This document shows, piece after piece, positions 41,928-51,754 of a DNA stretch of 64,000 nucleotides. Below the pieces are notes generated by a model that was not told where the DNA came from, searched no databases, and saw only the letters and a list, made by a program, of their open reading frames with translations. This stretch comes from an uncultured Rhizobiaceae bacterium (lineage in GTDB: Bacteria; Pseudomonadota; Alphaproteobacteria; Rhizobiales; Rhizobiaceae): contig CAMYMG010000058.1 in the NCBI GenBank assembly GCA_947259295.1, forward strand, positions 186,001 to 250,000, in the 5' to 3' direction. Numbering within the stretch: position 1 is the first letter of the stretch; each line of letters opens with the position of its first letter. Made by a program: the position numbers and the translations under genes.

Positions 41928-42021
41928 ACCGGGCAAGAGTTCCGTCTCGCGCAGCGGCTTTGTTGCGCCGTCCCGGACGCTATGGCAGAAGCAGCCAGCA
42001 CATGATCGGAGAGCCGCAGAG

Positions 42022-43077
42022 TTGAGCCAGAAGCGCTCCAGACGCCCCGAACGCCGCCGCGAAGCAGGCGGGCCGAAGGTCCGGCCCGAGCCGGCAAGGC
42101 CCGTTCCCGCGCGCGCTGCCGTCGAAGCTCGCGAAGAACCGGCCAAGCGACCCGCTGCCATCGCCCGTCGCGAAGGCGCGCTGCCAGCCGAACGCCTGCC
42201 TGTCATTCTCGAGGTGAAACCCGATGCCGACTACGCGCTGCTCGATAGCGGCGACGGCGAGAAACTCGAGCAATATGGCGACTATCGCATCATCCGGCCG
42301 GAGAACCAGGCGATCTGGCAGCGTGCTCTGCCGGACCGCGAGTGGCAGCGTGCCGATGCCGTCTTCACCGGCGACACGGACGAGGAAGGCATGGGCCGCT
42401 GGCGGTTTCCGGCTGCCCCGCTAGGCGAGACGTGGCCGATGCGCCATGAAGGCATCGACTATCTTGGCCGCTTCACTTCGTTTCGCCATGTCGGCGTGTT
42501 TCCCGAACAGGCCTCGCACTGGGACCACATGGCCGGGCTGATCAAGGCCGCCAACCGGCCGGTCAAGGTGCTCAACCTGTTCGGCTATACGGGCGTTGCC
42601 TCGCTCGTCGCCGCGCGCGCCGGCGCCGAGGTCACCCATGTCGACGCCTCAAAAAAGGCCATCGGCTGGGCCCGCGAGAACCAGGAGGTGGCGCGCCTGA
42701 CGGATAAGCCGATCCGCTGGATCTGCGACGACGCGATGAAGTTCGCCGAGCGCGAGGCGCGGCGCGGCAGCAACTACGACATCATCCTGTTCGATCCGCC
42801 CGCCTATGGCCGCGGGCCGAAGGGCGAGGTCTGGCAACTCTTCTCCGACCTGCCGGCGCTGGTCGATCTCTGCCGCCGCATCCTCACGCCCAAGCCGCTA
42901 GCCGTGGTGCTGACTGCCTATTCCATCCGGGCGTCGTTCTTTGCCATCCACGCGCTGATGCGCGACAATTTCGCCGGCATGGGCGGAACGGTGGAATCGG
43001 GCGAACTGATCATTCGCGAGAAGTCGGCCGGACGTGCTCTTTCAACTTCCCTCTTTTCGCGGTGGATTGCAGCGTGA
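42022..43077 (+). CDS. class I SAM-dependent rRNA methyltransferase, RlmI-like
   Basis: The C-terminal half of this 351-residue protein is a Rossmann methyltransferase with LNLFGYTGVASL (SAM loop), HVDASKKAI and FDPPAYGRGPKGEVW; the DPP motif and layout resemble RlmI/RlmK, which methylate 23S rRNA. The first ~55 residues are a basic Arg/Ala/Pro-rich extension. The start is TTG 42022, with GGAGAG 8 bases upstream. The stop overlaps the next methyltransferase start (GTGA), suggesting a paired RNA-modification role. Confidence 0.8.
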   Translation: MSQKRSRRPERRREAGGPKVRPEPARPVPARAAVEAREEPAKRPAAIARREGALPAERLPVILEVKPDADYALLDSGDGEKLEQYGDYRIIRPENQAIWQRALPDREWQRADAVFTGDTDEEGMGRWRFPAAPLGETWPMRHEGIDYLGRFTSFRHVGVFPEQASHWDHMAGLIKAANRPVKVLNLFGYTGVASLVAARAGAEVTHVDASKKAIGWARENQEVARLTDKPIRWICDDAMKFAEREARRGSNYDIILFDPPAYGRGPKGEVWQLFSDLPALVDLCRRILTPKPLAVVLTAYSIRASFFAIHALMRDNFAGMGGTVESGELIIREKSAGRALSTSLFSRWIAA

Positions 43078-43934
43078 GCGAACATCGCGCCAGCGGCGCT
43101 CCCGGCCAGGTCAAGGAGATCACCAGCCTTGCCAATCCGCTGATCAAGGACATCAAGTCGCTGTCGCTGAAGAAGTTTCGCGACCAGCAGAACGCCTTCA
43201 TCGCCGAGGGATTGAAACTCATCATCGACGCTTTCGAGCTCGGCTGGTCGATCCGCACGCTGGTTTTTGCCAAGGCGGCCCGCGACAATGCCGCGGTGCA
43301 GAAAGCGGCGGCCCGGACCGTCGCCTCCGGCGGCACGGTGCTGGAGGTGAGCGAAAAGATCCTTTCCGCCATTACGCGCCGCGACAATCCCCAGGCGGTC
43401 GTTGGCGTGTTCACGCAGCGCCTGATGGGGCTTTCCGACATCAGGCCGGTGAGCAACGACATATGGGTCGCGCTCGACCGGGTTCGCGACCCCGGGAACC
43501 TCGGCACGGTCATCCGTACTGTCGACGCTGTGGGCGCAAAAGGCGTCATCCTGGTCGGCGAAACGACCGACCCGTTTTCGCTGGAGACGGTCCGCGCCAC
43601 CATGGGCTCGATCTTTGCGGTGCCTGTCGCCAAGACATCGTCCGAGAGCTTCCTCGACTGGCGCCAGGGCTTTCCGGGCCTCGTCGTCGGTACGCACCTG
43701 AAAGGCGCGGTCGACTACCGCACCGTCGATTATGCCGACCGGCCCGTATTGCTGATGATGGGAAACGAGCAGCAGGGACTGCCCGATGCGCTGGCGGCGG
43801 CTTGCGACAGGCTGTTGCGAATCCCGCAGGCCGGGCGCGCCGACTCGCTCAACCTGGCCGTCGCCACCGGCGTGATGCTGTTTGAAATAAGGCGAAGCGC
43901 ATTGTCGCTCGCTGCCGAGGATCCAGCCGTTTGA
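43074..43934 (+). CDS. TrmH/SpoU-family RNA 2'-O-methyltransferase
   Basis: A 286-residue SPOUT enzyme with an N-terminal substrate-binding domain ([27 protein letters not shown]) and a C-terminal trefoil-knot domain carrying the three SpoU motifs: [21 protein letters not shown] and [12 protein letters not shown]. The target (tRNA or 23S rRNA) cannot be told. The start is GTG 43074, overlapping the previous stop (GTGA); the end overlaps lspA by four bases. Confidence 0.9.
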   Translation: MSEHRASGAPGQVKEITSLANPLIKDIKSLSLKKFRDQQNAFIAEGLKLIIDAFELGWSIRTLVFAKAARDNAAVQKAAARTVASGGTVLEVSEKILSAITRRDNPQAVVGVFTQRLMGLSDIRPVSNDIWVALDRVRDPGNLGTVIRTVDAVGAKGVILVGETTDPFSLETVRATMGSIFAVPVAKTSSESFLDWRQGFPGLVVGTHLKGAVDYRTVDYADRPVLLMMGNEQQGLPDALAAACDRLLRIPQAGRADSLNLAVATGVMLFEIRRSALSLAAEDPAV

Positions 43935-44428
43935 GACCAATCATTCCCTACGCCTTCGTCGTGGCCGTGGCGGTCGCGCTCGACCAATGGATCAAGTTCC
44001 TCGTCGAAACCCGGCTGGTCATGCACGAGCAGGTCGACATCGTGCCGTTTCTTGCGCTGTTTCGCACCTACAACACGGGCGTCGCCTTCTCGATGTTCTC
44101 GTCGTTCGGCGACATCGGCCTGATCGTCGTGTCGCTCGCCGTGATCGCCTTCGTGCTCTATCTCGCGAGCCGCACGGTTCCGGGGCAGCTTGTCGCGCGC
44201 ATCGGTTTCGCGCTGATTGTCGGCGGCGCGATCGGAAACCTGATCGATCGCTCCATCCATGGCCATGTCATCGACTACATCCTGTTCCATACGCCCGTCT
44301 GGTCGTTTGCCGTCTTCAATCTCGCCGACGCCTTCATCACGGTCGGCGCCGTGATGGTGGTGGCGGACGAATTCCTCGGCCTGTCGGGACCGGCCGGCCG
44401 CCACGGCGATCGCCCCACCGCCGATTGA
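43931..44428 (+). CDS. lspA: lipoprotein signal peptidase
   Basis: LspA removes signal peptides from diacylated prolipoproteins in the inner membrane. The 165-residue product has four membrane helices and both catalytic aspartates, Asp115 (GHVIDYI) and Asp133 (FNLADAF). The start is TTG 43931 overlapping the preceding TGA. It acts just before Lnt (16.6 kb) in lipoprotein maturation. Confidence 0.95.
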   Translation: MRPIIPYAFVVAVAVALDQWIKFLVETRLVMHEQVDIVPFLALFRTYNTGVAFSMFSSFGDIGLIVVSLAVIAFVLYLASRTVPGQLVARIGFALIVGGAIGNLIDRSIHGHVIDYILFHTPVWSFAVFNLADAFITVGAVMVVADEFLGLSGPAGRHGDRPTAD

Positions 44429-44484
44429 CCTGACGCCGCCGCCGCCCCAAGTTGCCGTCTCCGCAAATGGAACGAGAGCAAACA

Positions 44485-45474
44485 ATGCCCGACACATTCA
44501 AGGCCATCCTGATCTCGCGCGACGCCGACAAGAAGCAGTCCGTCGCCGTCGCAGATCTGACGCGCGACGACCTCATGGAAGGCGACGTGACGGTCGCCAT
44601 CGACGCGACAACCATCAACTACAAGGATGGGCTGGCGATTACCGGCAAGGCGCCCGTGGTTCGGCGTTTCCCGATGGTCCCAGGCGTGGACTTTGCCGGC
44701 ACCGTGGTCCAGTCGGCCAATCCCGAATGGAAGGCCGGCGACAAGGTGATCCTGAACGGCTGGGGCACAGGCGAAACGCATCTTGGCGCCTACGCAGGCA
44801 TTTCCCGCGTCAAGGGCGACTGGCTGGTTGCTCTGCCCGACGGCATGAGCGCAAGCGATGCGATGGCCATCGGCACGGCGGGCTATACCGCGATGCTGTC
44901 GGTGATGGCGCTCGAACGGCACGGGATCACGCCTGAGCGGGGGCCAGTCGTCGTGACAGGAGCGGCCGGCGGCGTCGGATCGGTGGCCATCGCCATCCTG
45001 TCGGGCCTCGGCTACCACGTCATCGCCTCGACCGGCCGAACTTCCGAAAGCGACTATCTGACCGGACTCGGCGCAACCGAGATCATTGCGCGCGAGGAAC
45101 TGTCCGAACCGGGCAAGCCGCTCGCCAAGGAACGCTGGGCCGCCGGCATCGATGCGGTCGGCAGCCATACGCTCGCCAACGTGCTTGCCATGACCTCCTA
45201 TGGCGGCGCGGTCGCCGCCTGCGGGCTGGCCGGCGGCATGGACCTGCCCTCCACGGTCGCCCCGTTCATCTTGCGCGGCGTATCGCTCATCGGGATCGAT
45301 TCTGTCATGGCGCCACGCCAGCTCCGCCAGGAGGCCTGGAAGCGGATCAACGCCGAGGTCGACCACGCGAAATTGTCGGCGCTCTCGCGGACCATCGGCT
45401 TCGACGACATCATCGCTGCGGCGCATGACATCGTCGATGGCAAAATCCGCGGTCGCGTCGTTGTCGAAATGTAG
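44485..45474 (+). CDS. acuI: acrylyl-CoA reductase AcuI / YhdH-type MDR oxidoreductase
   Basis: A 329-residue zinc-less medium-chain reductase of the AcuI/YhdH group. The N-terminal NYKDGLAITGKAPVVRRFPMVPGVDFAG block and VVTGAAGGVGSVA nucleotide loop are typical. AcuI reduces acryloyl-CoA to propionyl-CoA with NADPH and protects against acrylate. ATG 44485 (MPDTFKAIL) was chosen over a start 33 bases upstream. It is probably separate from lspA (56-base gap). Confidence 0.88.
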   Translation: MPDTFKAILISRDADKKQSVAVADLTRDDLMEGDVTVAIDATTINYKDGLAITGKAPVVRRFPMVPGVDFAGTVVQSANPEWKAGDKVILNGWGTGETHLGAYAGISRVKGDWLVALPDGMSASDAMAIGTAGYTAMLSVMALERHGITPERGPVVVTGAAGGVGSVAIAILSGLGYHVIASTGRTSESDYLTGLGATEIIAREELSEPGKPLAKERWAAGIDAVGSHTLANVLAMTSYGGAVAACGLAGGMDLPSTVAPFILRGVSLIGIDSVMAPRQLRQEAWKRINAEVDHAKLSALSRTIGFDDIIAAAHDIVDGKIRGRVVVEM

Positions 45475-45562
45475 TCCTGCGACCGGCGTCAACGGCGCGA
45501 TTTCAGGCAACCTCTAAAATTCGACCGATCGCTCGAAAGCTTCTCTAATCTCTCTCTGCCAG

Positions 45563-47842
45563 ATGTTCTGCATGATCGTGGACTCTGACAAGAGCGTAGC
45601 ACCGGCGGACCGAGAGGACGCCGGCGACGCGCGGCGCGCCATCGCGCCGCCGCCCTTGGCGCCTGCCTTGCCACGCAGGGCGCCAAGCCTGCCTTCGCTG
45701 CTTACCGTCGTCGCAGTCCTTGTCCTAGCCGGCATCGCGCGGCTGACGGGCGCGCCGACATTCCTGGTCGTCGGGCTGCTGCTAACCGGTCTTGCCGGCG
45801 TCGGGCTGCTCATCCGCGGTTACCAGGCCGACAAGCGCACCGCCGCGATCCTGTCGACGCATTCGGCACGCAGCCAGGCCGAGATCGAGAACCTCGCCGA
45901 CCGGATGTGGGAGCTCCAGGAAAGCGAGGAGCGCTTTCGCGGCCTGATCGACGCACTCGGCGACCTGGTGGTTCATCGCGACCGGGAGGGCTGCATCGTC
46001 TATGCCAACCGCGTGTTTGCCGAACTTGTCGGCATGGAACAGCGCGATCTGATCGGCAATACGTTGTCGGAGATCGGCATCGACGTCGGCATCGTTCCGG
46101 ACGCGGCGTTCTCGGACGGCGAATGCCTGAGCTCGACCGATGTCGAGATCCGCTCCAACGGCGGCACGCGATGGTTCTCCTGGATCGAACTATCGGTTCG
46201 CGACAAGGCCAGCAACGATGTTTCGCACCGGGCCATCGCGCGGGACATCACGCCACGCAAGCGGGCCGAGACCGCGCTCATCAACGCGCGCGAGCGGGCG
46301 GAGTTCGCCAGCCAGGCCAAGTCGCGCTTCCTGGCCACCGTCAGCCACGAGATCCGCACGCCCATGAACGGCATAATGGGCATGGCCAAGCTGCTCGCCG
46401 ACACGGAGCTTTCGCCCGAACAGCGGACCTATGTCGGAGCGGTATCGACATCGGCCAGCGCCCTGCTCGCGCTGATCGAGGACCTTCTCGACTACTCCAA
46501 GATCGAGGCTGGACGCTTCGACGCCGAACCGCAGCCCATGTCGCCCCGGGAAATCGCCGACAACGTCGTGGAACTGCTGGCAGCCAAGGCGTTCGCCAAG
46601 GGCATCGGCCTTGGCTGCCACGTCGCGCCGGAAGTGCCGCAGCTGATCACTGCCGATCCCGGCCGCGTTCGGCAGGTCCTGCTCAATCTGCTCGGCAACG
46701 CAATCAAGTACACCGACGCCGGCGGCATCCTCGTCACCATCACGAAGGCCGGCTCGGGCGCCGGTACGGTACGCTTCTCCATCGCCGACACGGGTCCGGG
46801 GCTGAGGCCGCAGGATCTGGAGCGCATCTTCGAGGAGTTCGAACAGGCCGACGGCACGTCGACCCGCGCACATGGCGGCGCCGGCCTTGGCCTCGCCATC
46901 TCCAAGCGGCTCGTCGATTCGATGAACGGCACCCTCTCGGTCACCAGCGACCTCGGCAAGGGCTCGGACTTCGTCTTCGAGGTACCAGCGATCGGCGCCA
47001 CCGATGCCCCGCAGACGCGTGGACAGGTGCTTTCCGGCCGTCGCGTGGTGGTGCTGTCGAAGAACGTCGTCGAGGCGCGCGCCATAGCCATGACCGTCAG
47101 CGCCTATGGCGGCTCGGTGGAGATCGCCACTTCGGTCGCGCAGGCAGCAACGATGGCGAAAGACTGCAGCACGCTGCTGGTCGACGCGGCTGTCGAAAAA
47201 TCGGATGGGCGAGTGCTGAAGCGCCTGCGCCAGGCCGGCTACTCGGCATCGGAGGCGATCACCATGATTGCACCGACCGACCGCGGCATGCTCGGCGAGT
47301 TCCGTGCCAGCGGCTATTCGACCTTCCTCGCTCGCCCGGTGCGGGGCGAGACGCTGTTGCGCGTGCTGCTGGCCGCCCTCGCCGAACCCGAGACACCTGC
47401 GGTGCCGAAAGGCCGCTCCGGGGGACACAGGTCGCGCTCCTCGCTGCTTCAGCCCGGACTGTCGGTACTCGTCGCGGAGGACAATGAAATCAATGCCATG
47501 CTGGCGCGCGCGACGCTGCTCAAGGCGGGCCACCGGGTCGACATCGTCGGCAACGGCAAGGCCGCCGTGGAAGCGCTGACCGGCGGCGGCGGCAGGCGCG
47601 ATTATGACGTCGTGCTGATGGACCTGCACATGCCCGTGATGGACGGCCTCGACGCCATCGCGGCGATCAGGCGCTACGAGGAAGAAGCAGGTGTCGCGCC
47701 GGTGCCAATCATGGTCCTGTCGGCCGACAGCCAGGAAAAGACCCGCCATGCGATCCTCGCGCACGGCGCCAGCGGCTTCATGACCAAGCCGCTCGATCCG
47801 GAGGCTCTGGTGCGCCTTGTGGAAGAACGGGCGGCGGCTTAG
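45563..47842 (+). CDS. membrane PAS hybrid histidine kinase with two receiver domains
   Basis: The 759-residue product has two membrane helices (about 44-60 and 64-86), a PAS domain (about 122-230), a HisKA domain with the phosphorylated His262 ([13 protein letters not shown]), and an HATPase domain with NAIKYT, DTGPG and [10 protein letters not shown] boxes. A first receiver (about 492-610) lacks the acidic pocket and the conserved Lys. The last receiver (about 635-755) is complete: [21 protein letters not shown]. No response regulator is beside it, so output probably goes through a phosphotransfer protein. The stimulus is unknown. An alternative start is ATG 45575. Confidence 0.92.
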   Translation: MFCMIVDSDKSVAPADREDAGDARRAIAPPPLAPALPRRAPSLPSLLTVVAVLVLAGIARLTGAPTFLVVGLLLTGLAGVGLLIRGYQADKRTAAILSTHSARSQAEIENLADRMWELQESEERFRGLIDALGDLVVHRDREGCIVYANRVFAELVGMEQRDLIGNTLSEIGIDVGIVPDAAFSDGECLSSTDVEIRSNGGTRWFSWIELSVRDKASNDVSHRAIARDITPRKRAETALINARERAEFASQAKSRFLATVSHEIRTPMNGIMGMAKLLADTELSPEQRTYVGAVSTSASALLALIEDLLDYSKIEAGRFDAEPQPMSPREIADNVVELLAAKAFAKGIGLGCHVAPEVPQLITADPGRVRQVLLNLLGNAIKYTDAGGILVTITKAGSGAGTVRFSIADTGPGLRPQDLERIFEEFEQADGTSTRAHGGAGLGLAISKRLVDSMNGTLSVTSDLGKGSDFVFEVPAIGATDAPQTRGQVLSGRRVVVLSKNVVEARAIAMTVSAYGGSVEIATSVAQAATMAKDCSTLLVDAAVEKSDGRVLKRLRQAGYSASEAITMIAPTDRGMLGEFRASGYSTFLARPVRGETLLRVLLAALAEPETPAVPKGRSGGHRSRSSLLQPGLSVLVAEDNEINAMLARATLLKAGHRVDIVGNGKAAVEALTGGGGRRDYDVVLMDLHMPVMDGLDAIAAIRRYEEEAGVAPVPIMVLSADSQEKTRHAILAHGASGFMTKPLDPEALVRLVEERAAA

Positions 47843-47964
47843 CAATGCTGAGCCGGCTACCTGACCGTTCTTGCCGGGGCCCGGTGATCGCGCTAGTGTC
47901 ACAATCCTGTTGCACTCCCTCCGTATCCCGACGCCAAGAGGGACGGCTCGAAGGAGAATCACCT

Positions 47965-48849
47965 GTGCATGCAGTCTTGCCGGAGCGTGAACTCCATCAT
48001 GCGGTGACTTCGGGGCTTTCGGCCACGCAGCCGCACCTCCGCTCCAGCAAGCCGCTCGGTCGCATCGGCAATCTGGAAGTCCGGCTGGCGCAGAGCCCGG
48101 CCGAGATCGCGGCAGCGCAGGAAGTCCGCTACCGAGTCTTCTACGACGAATTGGGTGCCACAAAGGACGAGAACCATCCGGCCGACAGGCGTGACGCCGA
48201 TCGCTTCGACCTGATCTGCGACCATCTTCTGGTCTTCGACACATCGCTCCCGGGACCGGATCACCGGCGTATCGTCGGCACCTATCGCCTCCTGCGGCAG
48301 GAAGCAGCTGCCGAAGCCGGCGGCTTCTATTCGAACGACGAGTTCGAGCTCGACAAGCTCATAGCCCGCCATCCCGGGCAGAAGTTCCTCGAGCTCGGCC
48401 GTTCCTGCGTGCTGCCGGAGTACCGCTCAAAACGGACCATCGAGGTATTGTGGCAGGGTATCTGGGCCTATATCAACCAATATGAAGTCGGCGTCATGAC
48501 CGGCTGTGCTTCGTTTCATGGCGTCGTGCCGGCAGCACATGCCGAGGCGCTGTCATTCCTGGCGCAGAATTGCCGGACGAGCTCGGATTGGGACGTTCGA
48601 GCGGTGGCCGAACGCTACTGTTCGATGGACCTGATACCGCCCGAAGCGGTCAACATGAAGTCGGCCCTTGCCGCGATGCCGCCGCTGATCAAGGGTTATC
48701 TGCGCGTCGGCGCGCGGATAGGCGACGGATGCGTCATCGATCACCAGTTCGGCACGGTCGATGTCTTCATTGTCATGCCGGTCAAGGAAATCGCCGCGCG
48801 GTACGTGACCTACTATGGCGGCGAGGGCGAACGGCGTTACGCCGCCTGA
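47965..48849 (+). CDS. olsB: L-ornithine N-alpha-acyltransferase
   Basis: OlsB adds a 3-hydroxyacyl chain to ornithine, the first step of ornithine-lipid synthesis, which supports membranes under phosphate limitation. The 294-residue GNAT-like protein shows QEVRYRVFYDELGA, RIVGTYRLLR and ELGRSCVLPEYRS. The start is GTG 47965, with AAGGAGAA at good spacing; an in-frame ATG at 47845 lies right after the kinase stop and lacks a site. The second-step enzyme OlsA is not certain here (see plsC, 22.5 kb). Confidence 0.9.
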   Translation: MHAVLPERELHHAVTSGLSATQPHLRSSKPLGRIGNLEVRLAQSPAEIAAAQEVRYRVFYDELGATKDENHPADRRDADRFDLICDHLLVFDTSLPGPDHRRIVGTYRLLRQEAAAEAGGFYSNDEFELDKLIARHPGQKFLELGRSCVLPEYRSKRTIEVLWQGIWAYINQYEVGVMTGCASFHGVVPAAHAEALSFLAQNCRTSSDWDVRAVAERYCSMDLIPPEAVNMKSALAAMPPLIKGYLRVGARIGDGCVIDHQFGTVDVFIVMPVKEIAARYVTYYGGEGERRYAA

Positions 48850-48864
48850 CCTGGCTTCAAACTC

Positions 48865-49497
48865 TCAGGGAATGTCCTCGGGCCGACGGCCCGGCCGCGC
48901 GCGATAGGGCGGAAAGCTCCAACCGTATCTGATGGCGCCGCCGCGCACTGCGAAGGCCGCAACAAAGGCAATCAGCGCCGAGACGAGGCTCGGCAGATTT
49001 GCCATGTCGGCAAGCGTGTAGACCGCTGCCCCGACCATTGCCGCCGTCACGTAGATCTCCGGTCGCAGCAGCACCGACTGGTCGCACACCAGCACATCGC
49101 GCAGTATGCCGCCAAAGGTCGCCGTCAGCATGCCCATCACGATACCGATGGTCGGCGAGCCGGTAATCGCGAGCGCCTTGGCCGCCCCCATCACCGAGAA
49201 CGCCGCAAGGCCGATCGCATCGAGCCAGAGCAGGAGCTTGTAGCGGGATTCGACCCTGTGGGCGGTGAAGTACACCACCACCGCAACGCAGCTGCCGATC
49301 AGCACATAGCTGTGGTTGCCGACCCAGAAGACGGGGATATTGAGAATGACGTCGCGCAGCGTGCCTCCGCCGATCGCGGTGACATTGGCCAGGAACAGAA
49401 AGCCGATGATGTCGAGCTGCCGCCGGGAGGCCGCAAGGGCGCCGGTGGCGGCAAACACCGCAACGCCGGCATAGTCGAGGAGCTGGATCGCATTCAT
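48865..49497 (-). CDS. TRIC-family (UPF0126/YicG) cation channel protein
   Basis: A 210-residue membrane protein with seven predicted helices, formed as two homologous halves joined by a seventh segment. Each half carries a GGG-type glycine kink with a nearby LRDV (AIGGGTLRDVI, TFGGILRDVL), the hallmark of prokaryotic trimeric intracellular cation channels. Potassium passage is known for studied homologues. ATG 49497. It is 37 bases after grpE and could share its transcript. Confidence 0.88.
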   Translation of the reverse strand: MNAIQLLDYAGVAVFAATGALAASRRQLDIIGFLFLANVTAIGGGTLRDVILNIPVFWVGNHSYVLIGSCVAVVVYFTAHRVESRYKLLLWLDAIGLAAFSVMGAAKALAITGSPTIGIVMGMLTATFGGILRDVLVCDQSVLLRPEIYVTAAMVGAAVYTLADMANLPSLVSALIAFVAAFAVRGGAIRYGWSFPPYRARPGRRPEDIP

Positions 49498-49534
49498 CCG
49501 GCTGCAAATAGCCGAATGCGGTCGATCCGGATAG

Positions 49535-50170
49535 TCAGGCGTCCTTCTCGGCCTGCTCGTTTACCGGGCCTGGCTCGGGAGCCGCTTCGGGGGTGGCCAG
49601 CTTCGGCCCGCCCTTGGCGACGCCCACCATGGCGGGGCGCAGCACACGGTCACCGATCGAATAGCCGGGCTGCACGACCTGGACGACAGTATTTGCCGGC
49701 ACGTCCGGGTTCGGAACCTCGAACATGGCCTGGTGGAAATTCGGGTCGAACTTCTCGCCCTCGGGCGCAAGCTTCTTCACACCGTGGCGCTCGAGCGTCG
49801 ACAGCATGGCGCGCTCGGTGAGCTCCACGCCGTCGATCAGCGCCGTAAACCCGACGTCGCCCGAGGTCTTTGCCTCGGCCGGAATGGCATCCAGAGCGCG
49901 CCGCAGATTGTCGGACACCGACAGCATGTCACGCGCAAAATTGGCGACAGCATAGGCACGGGCGTCGTGGACGTCGCGCGCCGTGCGGCGGCGAAGGTTT
50001 TCCATGTCGGCCGCAACACGCAGCGCACGGTCCTTCAGCTCCTCGTTTTCCTTCATCAGGCGAACAAGCGCTGCGTAGTCGCCGTCGGCGGTCCCGTTGG
50101 AACCCTCCTGCTTGGCTTCCGTCATCTCCGCATCGTCAGGCGCGCGGTCGTCATTTGCGTTATCGCTCAT
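49535..50170 (-). CDS. grpE: nucleotide exchange factor GrpE
   Basis: GrpE releases ADP from DnaK. The 211-residue product has an acidic start, a long coiled-coil (about 30-110; [20 protein letters not shown]) and a C-terminal beta-domain with [34 protein letters not shown] 50170. In many rhizobia hrcA lies directly upstream; here it does not, and no CIRCE repeat is visible. A heat-shock-type promoter lies at 50210-50238. Confidence 0.96.
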   Translation of the reverse strand: MSDNANDDRAPDDAEMTEAKQEGSNGTADGDYAALVRLMKENEELKDRALRVAADMENLRRRTARDVHDARAYAVANFARDMLSVSDNLRRALDAIPAEAKTSGDVGFTALIDGVELTERAMLSTLERHGVKKLAPEGEKFDPNFHQAMFEVPNPDVPANTVVQVVQPGYSIGDRVLRPAMVGVAKGGPKLATPEAAPEPGPVNEQAEKDA

Positions 50171-50209
50171 CGCGTTCTGTCATCTCGGCACTGTTTGAAG
50201 TCGTGCCGC

Positions 50210-50238
50210 ATATCGATGTTTAGGGACCAAAAATCAAG
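50210..50238 (-). promoter_or_regulatory. heat-shock-type promoter of grpE
   Basis: On the minus strand CTTGAT (50238-50233) and CGATAT (50215-50210) are 17 bases apart, giving a leader of about 33 bases. The form agrees with alphaproteobacterial RpoH promoters (CTTG and a C-start -10) and with the pair before hsp20. Confidence 0.5.
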
Positions 50239-50375
50239 GGGGCAAAGGCCCAAATGGCCTGCAGCAGAGCCTCGGCCCCGCTCGCTTCCCATCCGGGCAG
50301 CGGCACCAGATCGATAGAAGTTTAAGCAAATTTTACCATAACTTGCGCGGAATGTCTGCTAGCCGGCCAAACACT

Positions 50376-50401
50376 GGAACTATTCCAGCTTCAAGGCAGT
50401 T
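50376..50401 (+). promoter_or_regulatory. possible EcfG-type promoter
   Basis: GGAAC (50376-50380) is followed after 17 bases by AGTT (50398-50401), one base off the general-stress sigma EcfG pattern GGAAC-N16/17-CGTT. The GGAAC is also part of a perfect TGGAA-N3-TTCCA dyad (50375-50387). It lies 25 bases before the small ORF at 50426. Confidence 0.3.
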
Positions 50402-50425
50402 TGCCTATCAACCAAGGTAGTTGAC

Positions 50426-50632
50426 ATGATGACCAGAGCACGCTCAGACCCACACGACGGTTTGCCTGACGAGATCAGGCGTCAGTTCGGTACGCCCGCC
50501 ATGACGCGGTTCCTCCGGGCCATCCCCGCGATCGGAGAAACACCAGACATGGACGACCGGTTTGCCGAGCTATTGTCGCAACTGGACCACGCCGAACGCC
50601 CCGCGCGCAGCGCCGGCTCCCGCCAAAGATGA
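50426..50632 (+). CDS. small protein, possibly NepR-like
   Basis: A 68-residue product not firmly recognised. The middle and end (LPDEIRRQF ... MDDRFAELLSQLDHAE) recall the NepR anti-sigma factors, whose core is an IGRxLR helix and a VPDRFLxLLxxL helix, but the spacing and the first helix differ. AAGGTAG stands about 8 bases before the ATG. Coding is supported by the clear start and by its place between divergently arranged genes. It could also be an unrelated short ORF. Confidence 0.45.
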   Translation: MMTRARSDPHDGLPDEIRRQFGTPAMTRFLRAIPAIGETPDMDDRFAELLSQLDHAERPARSAGSRQR

Positions 50633-50698
50633 CAGAGATTTAACGTAAGCTGCCACTCTTAAGCTTGCTGTCGCGACCCGCTATGCCTACGGTCGCCC

Positions 50699-51724
50699 AT
50701 GAACATCTCTCTACCCGACTTGCGCCTCGCGCAAAGCGAGCGCGCATGGGTCAAAGCGCTTTCCGCATACCGTAAACCCAACCGTATCAGAAGTTCCGTC
50801 GAGCTTGCCATCACGGTCATACCGCTGGCCGTGCTGTGGGCGCTGACCTGGACCGCCGTATCCTATGGCCAATGGTGGGGTCTGGTTCTGATCATCCCCG
50901 CCGCCGGCTTCCTTGTTCGCCTGTTCATGATCCAGCACGATTGCGGGCATGGCGCGTTCTTTGCCAACCGCCAGGCCGACGACTGGATCGGACGCGTCCT
51001 CGGCGTCCTGACGCTGACCCCCTATGACTATTGGCGCCGTACCCACGCCGCCCACCATGCCGGGGCGGGAAATCTCGACCAGCGCGGCATGGGAGACATC
51101 ACGACCTTGACCGTCGCCGAATATCGCGGCCTGTCTCGATGGGGCAAGCTGCGCTATCGAGCCTATCGCCACCCAATCGTCATGTTCGGCATAGGACCAG
51201 CATGGCTGTTCTTCCTGCAGCAGCGCCTTCCCTTTGGCTTGATGCGTTCCGGCGCGGCACCCTGGGTATCGACGATGGCAACCAATGTCGGCATCGCGAT
51301 CCTGGCTGCCGGCCTGATCTGGCTGTGTGGTGTGGTGCCTTTCATGATCGTGCATCTGCCGATCGTCGGGCTCGCGGGGGCGGTCGGCATCTGGCTGTTC
51401 TACGTGCAGCATCAGTTCGAGGAAACGCACTGGTCCGACGGCGAAGAATGGCAGTTCCAGCATGCCGCGCTGCACGGCTCGTCGCACTACGACCTGCCCG
51501 CCGTGCTGCGCTGGTTCACCGGCAATATCGGCGTTCACCACGTGCATCACCTGTCCAGCCGGGTGCCCTACTACCGGCTGCCGGAAGTGCTGAGGGACTT
51601 TCCCGAACTGCGCAGCCTGGGCCGGATCACGCTTATCGATAGCCTGCGCTGCGTGAAACTGGTGCTGTGGGACGAAAACCGCCGCAAGCTGGTGTCGTTC
51701 CGCGAAGCCCGCCTCGCCGCATAA
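50699..51724 (+). CDS. membrane fatty acid desaturase
   Basis: A 341-residue integral membrane di-iron desaturase with the three histidine boxes HDCGH (80-84), HAAHH (116-120) and HHVHH (about 279-283), and four to six membrane helices. The box pattern is that of acyl-lipid omega-6/delta-12-type enzymes (DesA group). It likely introduces a double bond into membrane lipids; position and carrier are not readable. ATG 50699 lacks a strong ribosome-binding site. Confidence 0.88.
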   Translation: MNISLPDLRLAQSERAWVKALSAYRKPNRIRSSVELAITVIPLAVLWALTWTAVSYGQWWGLVLIIPAAGFLVRLFMIQHDCGHGAFFANRQADDWIGRVLGVLTLTPYDYWRRTHAAHHAGAGNLDQRGMGDITTLTVAEYRGLSRWGKLRYRAYRHPIVMFGIGPAWLFFLQQRLPFGLMRSGAAPWVSTMATNVGIAILAAGLIWLCGVVPFMIVHLPIVGLAGAVGIWLFYVQHQFEETHWSDGEEWQFQHAALHGSSHYDLPAVLRWFTGNIGVHHVHHLSSRVPYYRLPEVLRDFPELRSLGRITLIDSLRCVKLVLWDENRRKLVSFREARLAA

Positions 51725-51754
51725 CCGATCGCGCGAAGGCTTTGCGCCCGACCC

